In this document: positions 25,891-35,092 of the stretch, in pieces
How the letters are laid out: the number at the start of each line of letters is the position of its first letter
Numbering within the stretch: the stretch's first letter is position 1
Assembly: GCA_905479075.1 (NCBI GenBank)
Contig: CAJQLA010000014.1
Location: forward strand, 1-64,000
Source: an uncultured Gammaproteobacteria bacterium
GTDB lineage: Bacteria > Pseudomonadota > Gammaproteobacteria > Nitrosococcales > Methylophagaceae
DNA length: 64,000 nt
Reading direction: 5' to 3'
Notes under the pieces: generated by a model
The model's database searches: none
The model's input: the letters and a program-made list of their open reading frames with translations, nothing else
What the model was told of the DNA's origin: nothing
Program-made: the position numbers and the translations under genes

Positions 25891-26733
25891 ATGGAGCAAC
25901 TTGATGACGTTGAAGGGCTAATCATTGATATGGATGGCGTGCTTTGGCACGGTAATAACCCTATTGACGGTCTCACCTATTTTTTTGATACTTTGCGTGA
26001 TCTTGCGATACCTTTTGTTCTAGCTACGAACAATGCTAGCTTAACGCAGCAACAGTATATCGATAAACTAGCTTCGATGGGTGTATCAGTGACAAGGGAT
26101 CAGATACTCACTTCTAGCATGGCCACTGCAACTTATCTTGCTAAACATCAACCCTTGGATAAACGTCGTGTTTTTATGATTGGTGAAGATGGTCTGAGAC
26201 AACCGCTGACCGAACAGGGTTTTGTGTTGACCGATCTTTATCAGCTTGACGATGGTAAAAAAGCGGATTTAGTCGTGTCCGGTTTAGACCGCCAATTAAG
26301 CTGGGATAAATTAGCAACTGCTACGTTAAATATTAATGCCGGGGCGCAATTTTTTGCGACCAATGCAGATACAACATTGCCCACTGAACTTGGCGATGTA
26401 ATGGGCAATGGTGGCACTATTGCAGCATTAGAAGCAGTAACAGGTGTAAAGGCAGTCAGTATTGGTAAACCAGAACCGATTTTATATCAACAAGCATTCG
26501 AGACATTAGGCATGGAACCAAGCAAAATAATTGCGATTGGTGACCGCTTGAATACCGATATTTTAGGTGCTGTTAATGCTGGGATCAGAAGTATATTGGT
26601 GCTCACTGGTATATCGACGGAGCAAGAGTTAGCAAAACTTGATTATCAGCCAACATGGGTGATGCGTAACATCCAGGAAGTAGCAGAGACACTACGACAG
26701 GCTTATTTGAATAAAGAATTGGAGAGACAATAA
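25891..26733 (+). CDS. HAD-IIA family sugar-phosphate phosphatase (NagD/PGP-like)
   Basis: A 280-residue HAD hydrolase. Motif I is LIIDMDGVLWHG with nucleophile and acid/base Asp, motif II lies in FVLATNNAS, the type IIA cap spans about residues 80-185, and the C-terminal GKPEPILYQ...IIAIGDRLNTDI gives motifs III and IV. Relatives dephosphorylate 2-phosphoglycolate, glycerol-3-phosphate, UMP or pNPP; which one applies is not visible. Its stop overlaps the dhaK start (TAATG), so it is probably co-translated with dhaK, hinting at a triose or glycerol phosphate substrate. Confidence 0.86.
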   Translation: MEQLDDVEGLIIDMDGVLWHGNNPIDGLTYFFDTLRDLAIPFVLATNNASLTQQQYIDKLASMGVSVTRDQILTSSMATATYLAKHQPLDKRRVFMIGEDGLRQPLTEQGFVLTDLYQLDDGKKADLVVSGLDRQLSWDKLATATLNINAGAQFFATNADTTLPTELGDVMGNGGTIAALEAVTGVKAVSIGKPEPILYQQAFETLGMEPSKIIAIGDRLNTDILGAVNAGIRSILVLTGISTEQELAKLDYQPTWVMRNIQEVAETLRQAYLNKELERQ

Positions 26734-27713
26734 TGAAAAAGTTGATGAATGATGTTGAAAGCTTATTGGGCGAAAGTTTAAATGGCTTTGCTAAAGCGCA
26801 CAGTGATATTGTTAACTTGACAACGCAGCCTTACTTTATCAGCCGCAAAGCGCTTTCCCAAGGTAAGGTCGCATTAATCTCTGGTGGCGGTTCAGGCCAT
26901 GAACCCTTGCATACAGGCTTAGTAGGTCGAGGTATGTTGGATGCAGCTTGTCCAGGACAAATTTTTACTTCACCAACACCAGATCAAATGATGGCTGCTG
27001 CTGAAGCAGTGGATACCGGAGCTGGGGTCTTATTTATAGTCAAAAACTATGCGGGTGATGTCATGAACTTTGAAATTGCCACTGAGATGTTAGAGGGTGA
27101 GAGTGCCACAGTCTTAGTGTGTGATGATGTTTCTTTACCAGCGAATCACAGCACCGGGAGGAGAGGGGTTGCAGGGACATTAATTGTCGAAAAAATCGTG
27201 GGTGCTGCAGCAGAAGTTGGTGCCGATTTAGCAACTTGTCAGTCCTTGGGCGATCGAGTGAATAAGGCGACGGCTTCAATGGGCGTTGCTTTAACGAGTT
27301 GTACTGTACCTGCACAAGGTAAACCGACTTTTGATATTGCTGATAATGAAATTGAAATGGGAGTAGGTATTCATGGCGAACGCGGTATTGAAACAATTGC
27401 AATCAAAAGTGCTAGTGAGATTGTCGAACAACTTGCCTTAGTGATAGAGGCTGATCTCAACATCACATCTGGGCAAAAAATATTACTACACATTAACGGT
27501 TTTGGCGCGACACCGATGATGGAGCTATACGCCGTGTACGAATTAGCCGAAGCCTATTGGCAACAGCGTGGTGTTGAGGTCATTAGATCACTGGTGGGTA
27601 ATTACACTACATCACTGGATATGGCAGGCTGCTCGATTACGGTGACAGTGATGAACGATGAATTTACTAAACTGTGGGATGCACCAGTCCATACTGCGAG
27701 TTTAAATTGGTAA
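26733..27713 (+). CDS. dhaK: Dihydroxyacetone kinase subunit DhaK
   Basis: The substrate-binding subunit of dihydroxyacetone kinase, 326 residues. His56 (GGGSGHEPLH) and Asp109 (KNYAGDVMNF) match E. coli active-site positions, and His214 in VGIHGERG is the residue that binds DHA covalently. It requires DhaL for phosphoryl transfer. dhaL is encoded on the opposite strand 7 bases past this stop, instead of downstream in the same operon. A Shine-Dalgarno GGAGAG precedes the ATG. Confidence 0.94.
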   Translation: MKKLMNDVESLLGESLNGFAKAHSDIVNLTTQPYFISRKALSQGKVALISGGGSGHEPLHTGLVGRGMLDAACPGQIFTSPTPDQMMAAAEAVDTGAGVLFIVKNYAGDVMNFEIATEMLEGESATVLVCDDVSLPANHSTGRRGVAGTLIVEKIVGAAAEVGADLATCQSLGDRVNKATASMGVALTSCTVPAQGKPTFDIADNEIEMGVGIHGERGIETIAIKSASEIVEQLALVIEADLNITSGQKILLHINGFGATPMMELYAVYELAEAYWQQRGVEVIRSLVGNYTTSLDMAGCSITVTVMNDEFTKLWDAPVHTASLNW

Positions 27714-27720
27714 TTATTAC

Positions 27721-28350
27721 CTAGTTAGTAAGTGTGTCAGCAATGGCGCAAATCATGAGCTGACTAGTTCTGGCACCAGCATCAATATGACCAATGGCCC
27801 GCTCTCCTAGAAAGGAAGCCCTACCTTTAGTGGCTAGAAGATCTTTAGTTGATTCCATGCCGGTGATCGCTTGCTGACAAACAGCATCAAGCAATAGTTT
27901 AAGTTCAGCATTAGCGTCAACTTGTTGCTGTAAAGTTTTGGCAGCAGGAATCAGAGTATCCAACATAGTCTTTTCACCGATATCAGCTTTACCACGTTGT
28001 TTTACAGACTCGACACCTTGAGAAAACGATTGAGCAAGGTTGTCGGTATTTAATTCCTGGCCTTTTGCTGTTTTAGCCATGCTGATAAATAGAGTACCAA
28101 ATAAAGAGCCTGAAGCACCGCCCATTGTAGACATCAACGTCATGCCGACTTTCATTAATGCAGCCGACCAATCTAAAGCATCCAACTCGCTAGCGATGTT
28201 GTCTAATGCGGCTAAACCACGTTGTAAATTAATAACATGGTCACCATCACCAATAGCACGATCTAACTCAGCCACTTCCTCTGCATTGGCATCAATGGTG
28301 TCTAGGATAGCCTTAATAAATACACTAAATTGAATGGAATCCGTGCTCAT
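27721..28350 (-). CDS. dhaL: Dihydroxyacetone kinase subunit DhaL
   Basis: The nucleotide-binding subunit, 209 residues. Asp30, Asp35 and Asp37 (ELDRAIGDGDH) are the Mg2+-chelating aspartates, and MGGASGSLFGTL is the nucleotide loop. In PTS-type kinases ADP stays bound to DhaL and is rephosphorylated by DhaM. No dhaM is in the window, but a stand-alone mannose-type EIIA is at 5952-6356. Converges on dhaK with a 7-base gap, so the two subunits come from separate transcripts. Confidence 0.93.
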   Translation of the reverse strand: MSTDSIQFSVFIKAILDTIDANAEEVAELDRAIGDGDHVINLQRGLAALDNIASELDALDWSAALMKVGMTLMSTMGGASGSLFGTLFISMAKTAKGQELNTDNLAQSFSQGVESVKQRGKADIGEKTMLDTLIPAAKTLQQQVDANAELKLLLDAVCQQAITGMESTKDLLATKGRASFLGERAIGHIDAGARTSQLMICAIADTLTN

Positions 28351-28433
28351 ATTGACTATTACTCTTTAGATTTAAGTTAGATAGATATAAGTACATAATA
28401 GTGTGAAAGTTATCCTTTTGGGAATACCGTGAC

Positions 28434-28470
28434 AAAAAAAGCCCCAGCAGTGTGAACTAGCTGAGGCTTT
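28434..28470 (-). terminator. Terminator after tRNA-Phe
   Basis: On the minus strand GCCTCAGC and GCTGGGGC pair (8 bp, one U-G; extended by flanking A/T pairs) around a 12-base loop, followed by seven Ts. It ends the tRNA transcript and separates it from dhaL. Confidence 0.8.
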
Positions 28471-28478
28471 GAATTTGA

Positions 28479-28554
28479 TGGTGGCTCGACCTGGAATCGA
28501 ACCAGGGACACAGGGATTTTCAATCCCTTGCTCTACCGACTGAGCTATCGAGCC
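28479..28554 (-). tRNA. tRNA-Phe (GAA)
   Basis: A 76-base cloverleaf on the minus strand: acceptor GGCTCGA / TCGAGCC, D-arm AGCTCAGTCGGTAGAGC, anticodon arm GGGATTGAAAATCCC with GAA in the loop, T-arm CTGGTTCGATTCCAG, discriminator A and encoded CCA. The 200 bases between it and mutL (28555-28754) hold only its presumed promoter; I see no gene there. Confidence 0.97.
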
Positions 28555-28754
28555 ATCAAGGTCGCGTATTAAACCTGTTGTGGGCTTCCGAGTCAAGTAG
28601 TGTCATGTTTGGCTTGTCACGGCGGGTTTGTTGTAAGGCTAGTTAAGATATTGGAAATAGGGGTTTTTTGACTATTTTTCTAATAGTGATGTTATATAGC
28701 ACGAGTTGTATGACATAAGATTGAACTACACTAGCAATAAAGTTTGCGACTATT

Positions 28755-30404
28755 TTAAGCTGATAAAAACGTGTGGAATGCGTCCTCGCTTAGTTCATGG
28801 CACCAAGGCGAGTTTAAGTCTTCTGAAGAAAGTTGATTTAGAATAATTTGGGCTTGTTCGGGATTATTTATTTGGGTAATTGGCAGGTACTTTTTAAGCA
28901 CCTGTCCTAATTCATCTCTAGTCATATCATGGTTTATTTCATTAGCTATATTATTGATAAGTGGCATCAGGTCAGCATTTGAAAATAAGCTAGGAATAGC
29001 TTTTATAGTTAATGAGTCCTGAGTGGGAATAAATTGAAAACCAAACTCAGCCAGTATTTTTTGGTTTTGTTGAATTGTCATCATTTTTTCAGGTTTTAGA
29101 TCTATTTGAATCGGTACTAGAATAGGTCTAGAACTTAAGTTGTTATTTGCTAAGGCTTGTTGAAATTGTTGTTGACGCTGATTTAGTTCAGCTTGCTGCA
29201 GATCGATAAGCCATGTTTTATTTTCTATTTGTGTGATGAGGTAGCGCTGAAACAGGACATTGTTAGCAGCACTATTAAATGATGGGCTTGATAATTTTTC
29301 TAGACTAGGAAAGGAATAAGCTGCAGGTGTTTCAGCTATTTCAGAAGACTTAGTTTGGGGTTGTTTACCTTGGTGGTGATGTGTTGCAACAGTTGATGGT
29401 TGCGCTTGTGAATGCGTTAAGGTTTCTTGTATTGCTTTGGTAATTAGACCGTGAATGAGTCTTGCATCATGGAATCTAACTTCGTGTTTAGTTGGGTGAA
29501 CATTAATGTCGACACGATCCAGTGGCATCGAAAGATAAAGAACGAAAGCAGGGTATCGACCAGCAGGGATATAATCGTTATAGGCTTGACGAATAGCATG
29601 ATTGATAACGCGATCCCGTATTACTCGGCCGTTAATGAAAAAAAACTGTGCATCAGTTTGGGGGCGATGACCATCTGGGGTAGCTATCCAACCTTCCAAT
29701 TCAATAGCATCATATTGCTGTTTTAGGTAGATGCTATTATTAATAAAGGCTTTACCACAGATTTTAGCAATGCGTTTTTGTTGTTGTTCAGGTGTAATCG
29801 CTGAGGGTAACTTCAGTGTACTTGAGCTAGAAAGCTGGCACTGAAAACCGACATCAAAATGACTTAATGCTAAACGTTGAATGGTTGTGCTTATATGATG
29901 TAATTCTGTTTTATGGCCACGTAAAAAACGTCGACGTGCGGGGACATTAAAGAATAATTCACGTACTTCAACGCTGGTACCGACGGGGTGTGTAATGGGC
30001 GTAATGCTGTCATTTTCTCCTGAAATTTGCCATGCATGTTCGCTGGAGTCCTGACGTGAACTTAGCGTGAGTTGCGAAATGGAAGCGATACTAGGTAATG
30101 CTTCTCCCCTAAAGCCCAAACTAGCAATTTGATGGAGTTGTTCACTTGAATTTAATTTGCTGGTGGCATGTCTACTTAATGCTAAAGCCAGATCGTTGGG
30201 ATGAATGCCATGACCATCATCACGCACCTTGATTAGCTGGTTTCCTGCACCCTCTATATCTATATGAATTTGTTTGGCACCCGCATCAAGGCTATTTTCA
30301 ATCAGTTCTTTTAAAACGGAAGCAGGTCGCTCAATAACTTCACCTGCTGCAATTTGGTTAGCAAGGTGGAGTGGCAGGGCGAGAATACGGTTGGGTTGTG
30401 ACAT
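28755..30404 (-). CDS. mutL: DNA mismatch repair protein MutL
   Basis: A GHKL ATPase that links MutS to MutH and UvrD. N-terminal motifs: GEVIERPASVLKELIENSLDAGA, VRDDGHGI, LGFRGEALPSI, and the GTSVEVRELFFNVPARR loop; a variable linker (about 330-380) and the C-terminal dimerisation domain follow. At 549 residues it is somewhat shorter than E. coli MutL. The DQHA-x2-E-x4-E endonuclease motif of MutH-independent MutL proteins is absent: the matching place reads LIDLQQAELNQRQQ. This fits the mutH gene at 18178. It follows amiC in the usual tsaE-amiC-mutL order. Confidence 0.96.
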   Translation of the reverse strand: MSQPNRILALPLHLANQIAAGEVIERPASVLKELIENSLDAGAKQIHIDIEGAGNQLIKVRDDGHGIHPNDLALALSRHATSKLNSSEQLHQIASLGFRGEALPSIASISQLTLSSRQDSSEHAWQISGENDSITPITHPVGTSVEVRELFFNVPARRRFLRGHKTELHHISTTIQRLALSHFDVGFQCQLSSSSTLKLPSAITPEQQQKRIAKICGKAFINNSIYLKQQYDAIELEGWIATPDGHRPQTDAQFFFINGRVIRDRVINHAIRQAYNDYIPAGRYPAFVLYLSMPLDRVDINVHPTKHEVRFHDARLIHGLITKAIQETLTHSQAQPSTVATHHHQGKQPQTKSSEIAETPAAYSFPSLEKLSSPSFNSAANNVLFQRYLITQIENKTWLIDLQQAELNQRQQQFQQALANNNLSSRPILVPIQIDLKPEKMMTIQQNQKILAEFGFQFIPTQDSLTIKAIPSLFSNADLMPLINNIANEINHDMTRDELGQVLKKYLPITQINNPEQAQIILNQLSSEDLNSPWCHELSEDAFHTFLSA

Positions 30405-30440
30405 AACCGTTATTTTAGCAGTAACAGTGACTAAAGATGT

Positions 30441-31781
30441 TTATGGAATAAGCAAGACATCACCTACGTGAAGCCGGTTACTTGCTAGGCCATTATTCGA
30501 CTTAAGAGAGGCCAAGCTAATTTGATAACGCTGTGCGATGGTACTTAAAGTATCGCCTCTGCTCACAATATGTTGTTGTGGCGATTGCTGTTGAGTATCA
30601 AGCGGTGGGTTACGAGCAAAATAATTTCGAATACCAGACATAACTGCTCTGGCTAACTTATTTTGATGACTACTACTATTTAATTTACGTTCTTCATCAG
30701 GGTTAGATATGAAAGCCGTTTCTACTAACACAGATGGAATATCCGGTGATTTCAGCACTACGAAAGCGGCAGACTCAACATGTTTTTTGTGAACATGACC
30801 AACACGTTTAAGACCAGATAAGACGGTGTCAGCCACTTCTAAACTCGCTTCCAAGCTGGCGGTTTGTGATAAGTCTAATAATACGGATGCTAGTAATTCA
30901 TCCTTATCCTCCAGAGTGATACCACCCACCAGGTCAGCAGCATTTTCACTATCAGCTAACCATTGTGCGGCAACACTACTGGCACCACGTTTTGATAATA
31001 CAAAGACCGAAGCACCTTTGGCACGACGATCTCTGAAGGCATCAGCATGGATAGAAATGAACATATCGGCTTTTTGTCTTCTGGCAAGTTCAATTCGCTG
31101 ACGTAAGGCAATAAATTTGTCACTATCACGGGTGAGATAAGCACGCATGCCTTGTTCTTTATCGACTAATTTTGCTAGACGACGGGCAATAGAAAGCACA
31201 ATATGTTTTTCTTTAGTACCCCGCGGCCCTACAGCACCACTATCTTTACCGCCATGTCCGGCATCAATTGCGATGATAATATCCCGTTTGGCTTTTACGG
31301 TGCGCGTTTTCTTTACAGAAACAGCAACAGCTTTTGGTTTCACAGGTACTATTTTAGAAGATGAGATTGTCGCGGTAGCGCTTTTCGTTGCACTGGTCTG
31401 TTTATCTTTAAGATCGACGACGAGCCTATGGGGTTTATGTTTATTGGGCGCTAGAGTTTGACTTTCGTAGTCTAAATTTTTAGCTAAGTCTAAAACAATC
31501 CTCAGTGTGTTATTGCCGCGTTTTGCATAACGAATTTGATTAATGTGGGTGTTTTTTAAATCAGGTAAGGTGATGGCCTTGGGAGATTGCGTTTGTTCTA
31601 GATCTATTACGAGACGTTCAGGATTATTAAGTGTAAACGCTTGGTAATTAACCTTTTCGTCAAGATCAAAGACGAGTCGTGTCTCATTAGTTGAATGAGA
31701 CAGGCGCACATTTTCAATACTGTTGGCCCAGCCGTTTAGTGAAACGGTAAAAAATAACAGGCCTAGTAAAAACCTTAGCAT
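30441..31781 (-). CDS. amiC: N-acetylmuramoyl-L-alanine amidase, AmiC type with LysM
   Basis: A periplasmic amidase that cleaves septal peptidoglycan to separate daughter cells. In order: signal peptide (MLRFLLGLLFFTVSLNGWA), AMIN domain (about 22-120), a linker, the Amidase_3 zinc domain (IAIDAGHGGKDSGAVGPRG, SIHADAF, VLVETAFISNPDEE), and a C-terminal LysM repeat (VSRGDTLSTIAQRYQIS). I choose the ATG at 31781, which begins the signal peptide; a GTG seven codons upstream is possible. The AMIN domain targets the division site. Between tsaE and mutL, as in many gammaproteobacteria. Confidence 0.95.
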   Translation of the reverse strand: MLRFLLGLLFFTVSLNGWANSIENVRLSHSTNETRLVFDLDEKVNYQAFTLNNPERLVIDLEQTQSPKAITLPDLKNTHINQIRYAKRGNNTLRIVLDLAKNLDYESQTLAPNKHKPHRLVVDLKDKQTSATKSATATISSSKIVPVKPKAVAVSVKKTRTVKAKRDIIIAIDAGHGGKDSGAVGPRGTKEKHIVLSIARRLAKLVDKEQGMRAYLTRDSDKFIALRQRIELARRQKADMFISIHADAFRDRRAKGASVFVLSKRGASSVAAQWLADSENAADLVGGITLEDKDELLASVLLDLSQTASLEASLEVADTVLSGLKRVGHVHKKHVESAAFVVLKSPDIPSVLVETAFISNPDEERKLNSSSHQNKLARAVMSGIRNYFARNPPLDTQQQSPQQHIVSRGDTLSTIAQRYQISLASLKSNNGLASNRLHVGDVLLIP

Positions 31782-31881
31782 GCGCACATTCCATAAAATC
31801 ACATAATCACTATTGTGAAAGCGTCAAATAAAAAAATCAAGTTTTCTTTTAACAATAAATGAGATAGCGCAATATCTTGAA

Positions 31882-32337
31882 CTAGTAGTTGAGCTTTTTA
31901 ATAAGGTTTTGACCGTCGTTTGAAAAGGCCGTCAAATTGATTGTACGCCCTGTGTTTTGATAGTTAAACTCTAGTTTTAGGTCTGGTTCTGGTAGGTATT
32001 TGTCAGCTTGTTCGGGCCATTCAATTAGGCAAACAGCGTTACTAGTCAAGTAATCGTCCAAGCCTAGGTAATCGAGCTCTTCTGGATCAGCCAAGCGATA
32101 TAGATCAAAGTGAAATACGGGTCTATTATTGAGCTGATAATTTTCTACAAGCGTGTAGGTTGGACTTTTTACATTGCCTGTATGACCCAAGGCTTGAATA
32201 AAGCCTCGGCTGAACGTTGTTTTACCGGCGCCGAGATCGCCCTTTAAATGCAGAGTAAATTGATTATCTGGGCATAATTGGGCTATACGTTTGCCAAAAT
32301 CAAGGGTTGCTGACTCATCGACTAAGCTGATTAACAT
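31882..32337 (-). CDS. tsaE: tRNA threonylcarbamoyladenosine synthesis ATPase TsaE
   Basis: The ATPase that resets the TsaBD complex in t6A37 tRNA modification. About 151 residues with P-loop LKGDLGAGKTTFSRGF, SPTYTLVENYQ, HFDLYRLADPEEL and the C-terminal LIEWPEQ motif, all family hallmarks. ATG at 32337; a TTG two codons upstream is possible. Immediately after nnr and before amiC, the standard order. Confidence 0.95.
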   Translation of the reverse strand: MLISLVDESATLDFGKRIAQLCPDNQFTLHLKGDLGAGKTTFSRGFIQALGHTGNVKSPTYTLVENYQLNNRPVFHFDLYRLADPEELDYLGLDDYLTSNAVCLIEWPEQADKYLPEPDLKLEFNYQNTGRTINLTAFSNDGQNLIKKLNY

Positions 32338-32346
32338 GGTCAAACG

Positions 32347-33834
32347 CTAGTAAATTAAATTGGCAAGGTGTCGTAAGTGAGGTAAAAGATCCATCGCTAA
32401 CATACCACGCTCACCGTCTTGCTCAGCTGCTTTATCTGCAGCCATGCCATGTAAAGTAACACCCACACAAGCAGCATCCATCAATGGGAAGCCTTGTGCT
32501 AATAAACCGCCAATAACGCCAGCCAGAACATCTCCCATACCGCCGCTACCCATACCGGGATTACCCCAAGAAGATAGACGTGTAGGGGCTTCACCATTAT
32601 GAATTAATGAGCCAGAACCTTTTAAGACGGCGATACCACCATAGCGACTTTGTAATTCTCTGACGGCAGTAAATCGATCGGATTGTACTTCACTTGAAGA
32701 ACAATCAAGTAATCGCGCTGCTTCACCGGGATGGGGCGTCAAGACCCAGTGATCGTGATGTTGGGGTGATTTGCTGAGTAAATTCAATGCATCGGCATCA
32801 ACCACTATAGGCTTGTTTGTCTCGATGGCTTTTTGAAATAAACTATTACCCCATGCACTTTGACCTAAACCTGGGCCAATAGTAATGGCATTTGTTGGGC
32901 GAAGAAGCGGCACTAAATCATCGGCATTTTCAATACCATGGCACATGAGTTCTGGCCGAGCTAAATTAAGGAGCGGTTCGTGGATAGTACGCGTAGCAAT
33001 ACTGGTTAGACCAGAGCCAACGCGTGCGCCTGCTTCTGCAGCAAGGCGAGCCGCACCTGGCATACCGTGATCACCACCAATAATTAATAAGTGACCGTAT
33101 AAACCTTTATGACCCGTACGTTCACGTGGTGCGAGTCTCGCGCCATCTTTTTCTAAACTGACTCGTTGTGCAATAGGTGTGAGTCGCTTATAGATAATCG
33201 ATGGGATATCTAAAGAATCAAAACATGTTTTACCACTGTAATTAGGACCATCACCGGTAAAAATACCTTTGTTTAGACCGATAAAACTGATGGTGATTGT
33301 TGCTTTTACAGCAGCGCCCAGAACATTTCCAGTGTCAGCATGTAAGCCAGATGGAAGATCAAGTGATAAAACTGGAGAATGCTTATTGTGGTTTATAACT
33401 TTGATGATAGCCTTAAAGTCATCAGTGACTTCTCGATTCAACCCTGTACCTATGAGTGCGTCAACAATAATGTCAGTCGAAGGTAGCTTGTCTTTGAATC
33501 TTTGAATTTCAGTGCCTGTGGCGATTAGGGCATCACGAGCCGCTTGTGCGGTTGGAGTTAGTTTACTTTCATCGCCAACCTGCATAACCATGACGCAATA
33601 GTCACCAGTGGCAGCTTGTCTAGCTAATTCAAAGCCATCACCACCATTATTACCTGTACCGCATAGGATTAGAATTCGTTCTGTGTGTGGCCAATGGCGT
33701 TTTAGGGAATCTAAACCAGCTCTACCAGCACGAGACATGAGTACGGAAGCCGAGAGGTTATGTTCATTGATTGCAATATTTTCTAGCTGACGGATTTGTT
33801 CAGAAGTGTATAAATCATGAGGTACATTAAGCAT
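32347..33834 (-). CDS. nnr: Bifunctional NAD(P)HX epimerase/dehydratase
   Basis: Repairs hydrated NADH and NADPH. The N-terminal YjeF_N epimerase domain (about 1-215; GTGNNGGDGFELAR, DALIGTGL, SLDLPSGLHADTG) is fused to the C-terminal ADP-dependent dehydratase of ribokinase-like fold (about 230-490; GGDHGMPGAARLAAEA, TPHPGEAARL, GNPGMGSGGMGDVLAG). The length of 495 residues is normal for the fusion. First gene of the nnr-tsaE-amiC-mutL set, divergent from queG. Confidence 0.96.
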   Translation of the reverse strand: MLNVPHDLYTSEQIRQLENIAINEHNLSASVLMSRAGRAGLDSLKRHWPHTERILILCGTGNNGGDGFELARQAATGDYCVMVMQVGDESKLTPTAQAARDALIATGTEIQRFKDKLPSTDIIVDALIGTGLNREVTDDFKAIIKVINHNKHSPVLSLDLPSGLHADTGNVLGAAVKATITISFIGLNKGIFTGDGPNYSGKTCFDSLDIPSIIYKRLTPIAQRVSLEKDGARLAPRERTGHKGLYGHLLIIGGDHGMPGAARLAAEAGARVGSGLTSIATRTIHEPLLNLARPELMCHGIENADDLVPLLRPTNAITIGPGLGQSAWGNSLFQKAIETNKPIVVDADALNLLSKSPQHHDHWVLTPHPGEAARLLDCSSSEVQSDRFTAVRELQSRYGGIAVLKGSGSLIHNGEAPTRLSSWGNPGMGSGGMGDVLAGVIGGLLAQGFPLMDAACVGVTLHGMAADKAAEQDGERGMLAMDLLPHLRHLANLIY

Positions 33835-34009
33835 GAATTTGTTCCAAATTTGTATTTGTACGGTGCAAAGTAAGAAACACTGACTTTTGTCACCTTATTC
33901 TGTTCTTATTGTGTTTATTGATTCCAATGCTAGCAATATACCTACAAATAGATAAGGGCTAACAGCCAACCATGTTTATTAAAAATTGCCTGACGTTATA
34001 ATAGCCTGT

Positions 34010-35092
34010 ATGAGTGAAACAAATACAGCTTCTGAAGATGGTGTCCTCCTGGAACAATTGCAGGAGTGGGCAAAACTATATGGATTTCAGGAGCTTGGTG
34101 TCAGTGACATTGATCTTTCTAAGGCTGAGCAATCTTTAGCCAAGTGGTTACAAGCTAAGTTTCACGGTGAAATGGATTATATGGAACGCCATGGCAAAAA
34201 ACGTAGTCGACCAGGTGAACTGGTGGCTGGAACGGTTAGAGTCATAACAGTTAGGATGGATTATTGGCCTGAAGCTGCTGCTGATGCTTGGGAGGTTATT
34301 GCCGATGATCAAAAAGGTTTTATTTCTCGATATGCGCTGGGACGTGATTATCATAAATTGATGCGAAAGCGGTTGAGTAAGCTAGCCGAAAAGATACAGA
34401 GTGAATTGGCTGGGACGGCTTTTCGTGTTTTTTGTGATAGTGCCCCGGTTATGGAAAAGGCCTTAGCCGAAAAGTCAGGTTTAGGTTGGCTTGGAAAGCA
34501 TAGTAATATTTTGAATAGAGAACATGGATCCTACTTTTTCCTTGGCGAAATTTATACCGACCTACCCTTACCATTGACACAAGCTGTTTCTGACCATTGT
34601 GGAAGCTGTACAGCTTGTATTGATATATGTCCAACGCAGGCAATTGTTGAACCTTATGTGGTGGATGCAAGGCGGTGTATCTCTTATTTAACCATCGAGC
34701 TTCGTAGTGCGATTCCAGAACTTTTCAGACCGATGATAGGAAATCGAATTTATGGCTGTGATGATTGTCAGTTAGTTTGTCCATGGAATAAGTTTGCCCA
34801 AGTGACCGAAGAAAGTGATTATTTGCCCCGGCATGGGCTCGACTCCCCACAATTGATAGCGTTGTTTTTGTGGGATGAAGCCACATTTTTATCTCGTCTG
34901 GAAGGAAGTCCCATTCGACGTATTGGTTATGAATGTTGGTTGCGTAATATTGCTGTTGCTTTAGGCAATGCTGCTAGTAATGATGAAATTATTTCAGCAT
35001 TAAATTCACGTCGCGATCATTCATCCGAGCTAATTAAAGAACATGTTGAATGGGCATTGTTACAACATGAAAATAAGGAAATAGAAGGTTAA
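34010..35092 (+). CDS. queG: Epoxyqueuosine reductase
   Basis: Performs the last step of queuosine tRNA modification, epoxyqueuosine to queuosine, with cobalamin and two 4Fe-4S clusters. The cluster cysteines are visible in CGSCTACIDICPTQAI and CDDCQLVCPWNKF, and the N-terminal DUF1730 part carries YALGRDYHKLMR. I use the ATG at 34010 (360 residues); a TTG eight codons upstream is also open. Divergent from nnr, as in many gammaproteobacteria. Overlaps the next gene at TTAATG. Confidence 0.95.
   Translation: MSETNTASEDGVLLEQLQEWAKLYGFQELGVSDIDLSKAEQSLAKWLQAKFHGEMDYMERHGKKRSRPGELVAGTVRVITVRMDYWPEAAADAWEVIADDQKGFISRYALGRDYHKLMRKRLSKLAEKIQSELAGTAFRVFCDSAPVMEKALAEKSGLGWLGKHSNILNREHGSYFFLGEIYTDLPLPLTQAVSDHCGSCTACIDICPTQAIVEPYVVDARRCISYLTIELRSAIPELFRPMIGNRIYGCDDCQLVCPWNKFAQVTEESDYLPRHGLDSPQLIALFLWDEATFLSRLEGSPIRRIGYECWLRNIAVALGNAASNDEIISALNSRRDHSSELIKEHVEWALLQHENKEIEG

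Noticed and set aside
20220..28350. Possible genomic island or mobile origin of the RuMP block
   Set aside because: No integrase, transposase, insertion sequence or attachment repeat was seen, and base composition looks like the flanks; tRNA-Phe at the right end shows no duplicated 3' fragment that I could find.
28372..28596. Open frame of 74 codons on the minus strand
   Set aside because: It runs through the tRNA-Phe gene and its terminator; the sequence is explained by the tRNA.
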